Shown here piece after piece: positions 61,253-64,000 of a DNA stretch of 64,000 nt. How positions within the stretch are numbered: position 1 is the stretch's first letter; every line of letters starts with the position of its first letter. The notes beneath the pieces are model-generated. The model had not been told where the DNA came from and did no database searches. It saw only the letters and a list, made by a program, of their open reading frames with translations. The position numbers and the translations under genes were made by a program. The stretch covers positions 3,162,001 through 3,226,000 of the forward strand of contig NZ_CP112874.1 of the NCBI RefSeq assembly GCF_029910235.1, written 5' to 3'. Source of the DNA: Pseudanabaena galeata CCNP1313 (GTDB lineage Bacteria > Cyanobacteriota > Cyanobacteriia > Pseudanabaenales > Pseudanabaenaceae).

Positions 61253-62878
61253 ATGAAAAAAGTATCTTTGAATCTAGCTGGCAGCCTAAGTCTATTAGGT
61301 GTTATCGGTGCAGTCGCCGCAACCCCTGCACTCGCAGAAACCACTACAAGCGTTTCTCAAGTTAGCCAAGCTATGAGCAGCGATCCAGTTGCTCAAAATG
61401 TAACTTCAGTATCTCAACTTAGCGACGTTCGCCCTACTGACTGGGCTTTCACCGCATTACAGTCCTTAGTAGAGCGTTACGGTTGTATCGCTGGATATCC
61501 TGACAGCACTTTCCGTGGCAGACAAGCAACAAGCCGCTTTGAATTTGCTGCTGGTTTGAATGCTTGTTTAGACAAGATCAACGAAATCATTTCCGCAGGT
61601 TTGGCTGACAAGGTATCCAAAGAAGACCTCGCCACCTTGCAAAAGCTACAAGAAGAGTTTGCTGCTGAACTCGCTACCCTTCGTGGTCGTGTAGATGCTC
61701 TTGATGCTAAGACCGCTAAGCTCGAAGCACAACAGTTCTCCACCACCACTAAGCTTTCTGGCGAAGCAATCATGTCCGTACAGGGTGCTAGTGGTAATAC
61801 TGCTGTTGGATTCCCAACCAGCACTAACGTTTTTGTGTCTAGCCGCGTTCGTCTAGACCTCGACACTAGCTTCACAGGTAGCGACCTGTTGAAAACCAGA
61901 CTAGAAGTTGGTAATGGTAGTCCGACTAATATTCCTACAGCATTTGGTGCTGGAGCTACTACTGCTGCTACCGCTAATGTTGGTAGCAATATCGGATTCC
62001 AAACCTACGGTCAAGACTACACAGGTTTAGGCACAAACTTTGTACTTGCCAAGTTGCGCTACGACTTCAACCTTGGTGATGCTCGCATCTCTCTTGGTCC
62101 TGTCATGCATGCCTACGATCACATCGACACCAATAGCTTTGCCAATAATGAAGCTGTTGACTTCGCATCGACCTTCTTCATCAATAACCCTCTAATGGTT
62201 TTGGTTAATGGTCAAACTGGTGGTGCTGGTGCAGCCTTTGATTGGAACGTTGGTAAGAGTGCTTTTACCGTTCGCGGTCTTTATTTGGCAGGTAACGCTA
62301 ACAGCCCTACTGCTGCTGCTGGTATTAACCAAGGACTCTTTGGTGATGCTTACCAAGCAACTGCTGAATTGGAATTTGCTCCTGAGAATGCTGATGGTGA
62401 CAAGCCTTTTGCAATTAAGCTTCAATACACCAATGGCGCTGTAAACAATACCAATGTTAATGCTGGTGGTGTTAATGTTGAGTGGAAATTTGCTAAGGGA
62501 GCAGCCATCTTCGGTCGCTACGGCTTCGGTACGCTTGACACTCGCGGCGCTCTTGCTAATACTGCTGGCAGTTTCTTAAATAACCTAGGAACTTTTGCCG
62601 CAGGAACAACTAGTGTGAGTCCTCAAACTTGGATGGCTGGTTTTGCTTTCCCTGACTTGTTTAAGGAAGGTGCTTTGGCTGGTATTGCAGTTGGTCAACC
62701 TTTCATTTCTAGCCAAATTGGCAACTCAACTCAAACCAACTTGGAATTGTTCTATAACTTCCCAGTTACAAACAACATCCGCATCACTCCTGATGTTCAG
62801 TTCATCTTCAATCCTAACAACAACAGCACTAACAGCACCATCTTCGTTGGTACTTTGAGAACTGTATTCTCGTTCTAA
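61253..62878 (+). CDS. Outer-membrane porin with SLH domain (SomB/iron-uptake porin type)
   Basis: This 541-residue protein has a signal peptide (about 1-27, TPALAE) and then an SLH domain (about 60-115, LSDVRPTDWAFTALQSLVER, GYPDSTFRGRQATSRFEFAAGL), which anchors the outer membrane to peptidoglycan. A short coiled coil follows (about 118-155, LATLQKLQEEFAAELATL), then a beta-barrel (about 160-541) ending in an aromatic residue (LRTVFSF). Such porins are the main outer-membrane proteins of cyanobacteria and let small solutes and inorganic iron through. An in-frame GTG at 61238 is rejected because GAGGAG lies after it. Confidence 0.93.
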   Translation: MKKVSLNLAGSLSLLGVIGAVAATPALAETTTSVSQVSQAMSSDPVAQNVTSVSQLSDVRPTDWAFTALQSLVERYGCIAGYPDSTFRGRQATSRFEFAAGLNACLDKINEIISAGLADKVSKEDLATLQKLQEEFAAELATLRGRVDALDAKTAKLEAQQFSTTTKLSGEAIMSVQGASGNTAVGFPTSTNVFVSSRVRLDLDTSFTGSDLLKTRLEVGNGSPTNIPTAFGAGATTAATANVGSNIGFQTYGQDYTGLGTNFVLAKLRYDFNLGDARISLGPVMHAYDHIDTNSFANNEAVDFASTFFINNPLMVLVNGQTGGAGAAFDWNVGKSAFTVRGLYLAGNANSPTAAAGINQGLFGDAYQATAELEFAPENADGDKPFAIKLQYTNGAVNNTNVNAGGVNVEWKFAKGAAIFGRYGFGTLDTRGALANTAGSFLNNLGTFAAGTTSVSPQTWMAGFAFPDLFKEGALAGIAVGQPFISSQIGNSTQTNLELFYNFPVTNNIRITPDVQFIFNPNNNSTNSTIFVGTLRTVFSF

Positions 62879-62890
62879 GCTCTTGAAAAA

Positions 62891-62955
62891 TAGGTGCTGC
62901 TCTACAGCACCTACAAAAAAATAAGGCTAGTGCAATGCACTAGCCTTATTTTTTT
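62891..62955. terminator. Two terminators after the porin
   Basis: A small stem TAGGTGCTG...CAGCACCTA (62891-62913) is followed by a stronger one, AAAAAATAAGGCTAGTGC and complement (62915-62955), with A and T runs. A highly expressed gene fits tandem terminators. Confidence 0.85.
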
Positions 62956-63052
62956 ATTTATTGGTTGTAGGGGTAGCGCCCCCGTGCCTACCCCGTAGTA
63001 ATGCAGAGCAAACACGGGAGGATTGCCTCTAACAAATAATGTGCGAATTTTT

Positions 63053-63469
63053 TTATCTAATTCCAATGAGCGATTTTGCCATTGGGAAATAGGTCGCCCA
63101 TATTTTAGGATCGGGACGGCTTGCCCAGTCTCGACGGGAAACAATTAGTTGCAGGATGATGGCTGCTTGATCCTGATTGAGATTTTGAGCAGTAACTTTG
63201 ACCGATACATCCGAGACAAGCACCTCACGATCAAATGTACGCTGAGCCGCCGATCGCGCCAGTATTTCGGCTTTACGAGTCATTACCGTAAATCCTTCAT
63301 CTTGGTTAACCAGTAACCGAATATCGACCTCACGACGCTCTGCAACAGCACTACCAGCGATCGCTATAGTTGATAAAGTAGCGATCGCTGAAACAAGTAA
63401 GTAATTAGTTAATCGACGAAATGGCTGAATCATCGAAAAAGTCGGAGAAACATGCGATTTGTTTTTCAT
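63053..63469 (-). CDS. Hypothetical exported protein
   Basis: This ORF of 138 residues begins at ATG 63469 (MKNKSHVSPTFSMIQPF); an ATG at 63433 is also possible, and an upstream TTG/ATG extension is unlikely. A signal peptide (LLVSAIATLSTIAIAGSAVAE) leads to a domain with REVDIRLLVNQDEGFTVMTRKAEILARSAAQRTFDREVLVSDVSVKVTAQN and IVSRRDWASRPDPKIWATYF. Fold may be a small periplasmic beta-alpha domain. No family recognised. Confidence 0.65.
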   Translation of the reverse strand: MKNKSHVSPTFSMIQPFRRLTNYLLVSAIATLSTIAIAGSAVAERREVDIRLLVNQDEGFTVMTRKAEILARSAAQRTFDREVLVSDVSVKVTAQNLNQDQAAIILQLIVSRRDWASRPDPKIWATYFPMAKSLIGIR

Positions 63470-63790
63470 ATTCATCTTCGCCAGAAACTCACAAAAAAAT
63501 TTATAGAAAATCGCCAAGATATTAGCAAAAAACTGGGAAAGATGTGTGCTATTGTCTGCTAACAAATTTGGCTTTAGAGTGTAGCTCATTTGAGAGTCAA
63601 TTTGCCTACCAATTTTCGTAATCTTGGGATTTAAGTACCTCAGCGTAAGTAAATAAAGATTCAAAAGCTGTGTGACCTTGCAGCAGTCGGCACATCTTTT
63701 AGGATTTTATATTTAGTTTTATACTTATCTACTTACTAATCTTCAAGAACATCCCTTATCTATTGTTATGGAGGTCTTACAGGGGGCGTT

Positions 63791-64000
63791 ATGTCAAAAG
63801 TTCTGATTAGTAGTTTGATCGATCAAATCAATACATTGCTGAGCCGCCCTGTGGGATCAGTATCGAGGAAACCATCCCCTGATACCATTCACCAGAGAGA
63901 GCAGCTAAAACAGTTGCGATCGCACCTTGAGAGCCTAGCTGACGACTCACTTCTAGGTAATTTAGAGCAGCAGTATCAAGCTTTAGTAACACGCTTACAA
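63791..64000 (+). CDS. Partial ORF running off the window
   Basis: Seventy codons (MSKVLISSLIDQINTLLSRP...HQREQLKQLRSHLESLADDS...) are open to the window end. The protein is helical and hydrophilic, with no recognised domain yet. GGAGG about 20 bp upstream is too far for a good ribosome site; GGGGG nearer the ATG could serve. Confidence 0.55.
   Translation, partial: MSKVLISSLIDQINTLLSRPVGSVSRKPSPDTIHQREQLKQLRSHLESLADDSLLGNLEQQYQALVTRLQ

Noticed and set aside
61477-61989. Minus-strand ORF of 170 codons inside the porin gene
   Set aside because: It mirrors the porin codons and has no ribosome site or known domain.

Overview
The window comes from a filamentous-type cyanobacterium, most like Pseudanabaena or a relative. 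The evidence is a photosystem I assembly gene (ycf4), a SomB-type outer-membrane porin with an SLH domain, a cyanobacteriochrome GAF domain, a 4-Cys Ser/Thr kinase, many GCGATCGC (HIP1) octamers, and intergenic DNA packed with long perfect hairpins. The species call is inference. No tRNA, rRNA or CRISPR array was recognised.

Layout. 1-1.0 kb: right part of an IS630 element whose transposase needs a -1 frameshift. 1.1-21.8 kb: a same-strand signalling island of six multidomain histidine kinases, one Rcp-type response regulator and one REC-GGDEF-EAL protein. It carries many PAS sensors, one Hpt domain, and a cyanobacteriochrome kinase with both chromophore cysteines (DHCF and CH motifs). 22-36 kb: mostly housekeeping genes (a transketolase-family enzyme, cyclophilin, Ycf4, RibD-like reductase, MoaB/MogA, DeoC, Gnd) separated by hairpin repeats. 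36.3-42.1 kb: an accessory patch with an HNH nuclease, tiny ORFs, a coiled-coil protein, a PD-(D/E)XK-like protein, anmK, and a toxin-antitoxin pair whose toxin is split by an IS with a clean 4-bp target duplication. 42-48.8 kb: rpsB, two Uma2 genes, pcrA and a membrane-anchored Ser/Thr kinase. 48.9-51.3 kb: a compact three-gene operon encoding a Trypco1-like protein, a small protein and a caspase-GUN4 fusion. 51.8-57.2 kb: thrS and a Septu-like (PtuAB) locus whose ATPase gene is split by an IS30 element with a 3-bp target duplication. 57.4-64 kb: a cupin, pdxH, glucokinase, a HEAT-repeat protein, the porin and two partly understood ORFs.

How the parts fit. The kinase island looks like a multi-input phosphorelay: light and PAS/GAF sensors feed REC domains, one Hpt can pass phosphate on, and a c-di-GMP enzyme is a possible output. 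The accessory part is rich in conflict genes (caspase-GUN4, Septu, RelE-type TA, HNH), and two of them are broken by transposons in a way that exact excision would repair in frame. The intergenic DNA holds at least three repeat families: hairpins whose arms differ between copies but stay complementary; a composite two-hairpin element closed by an outer ACGTGAGTTCGA stem; and a 153-157-bp MITE-like element with GTGTACACACAAGT-type ends.
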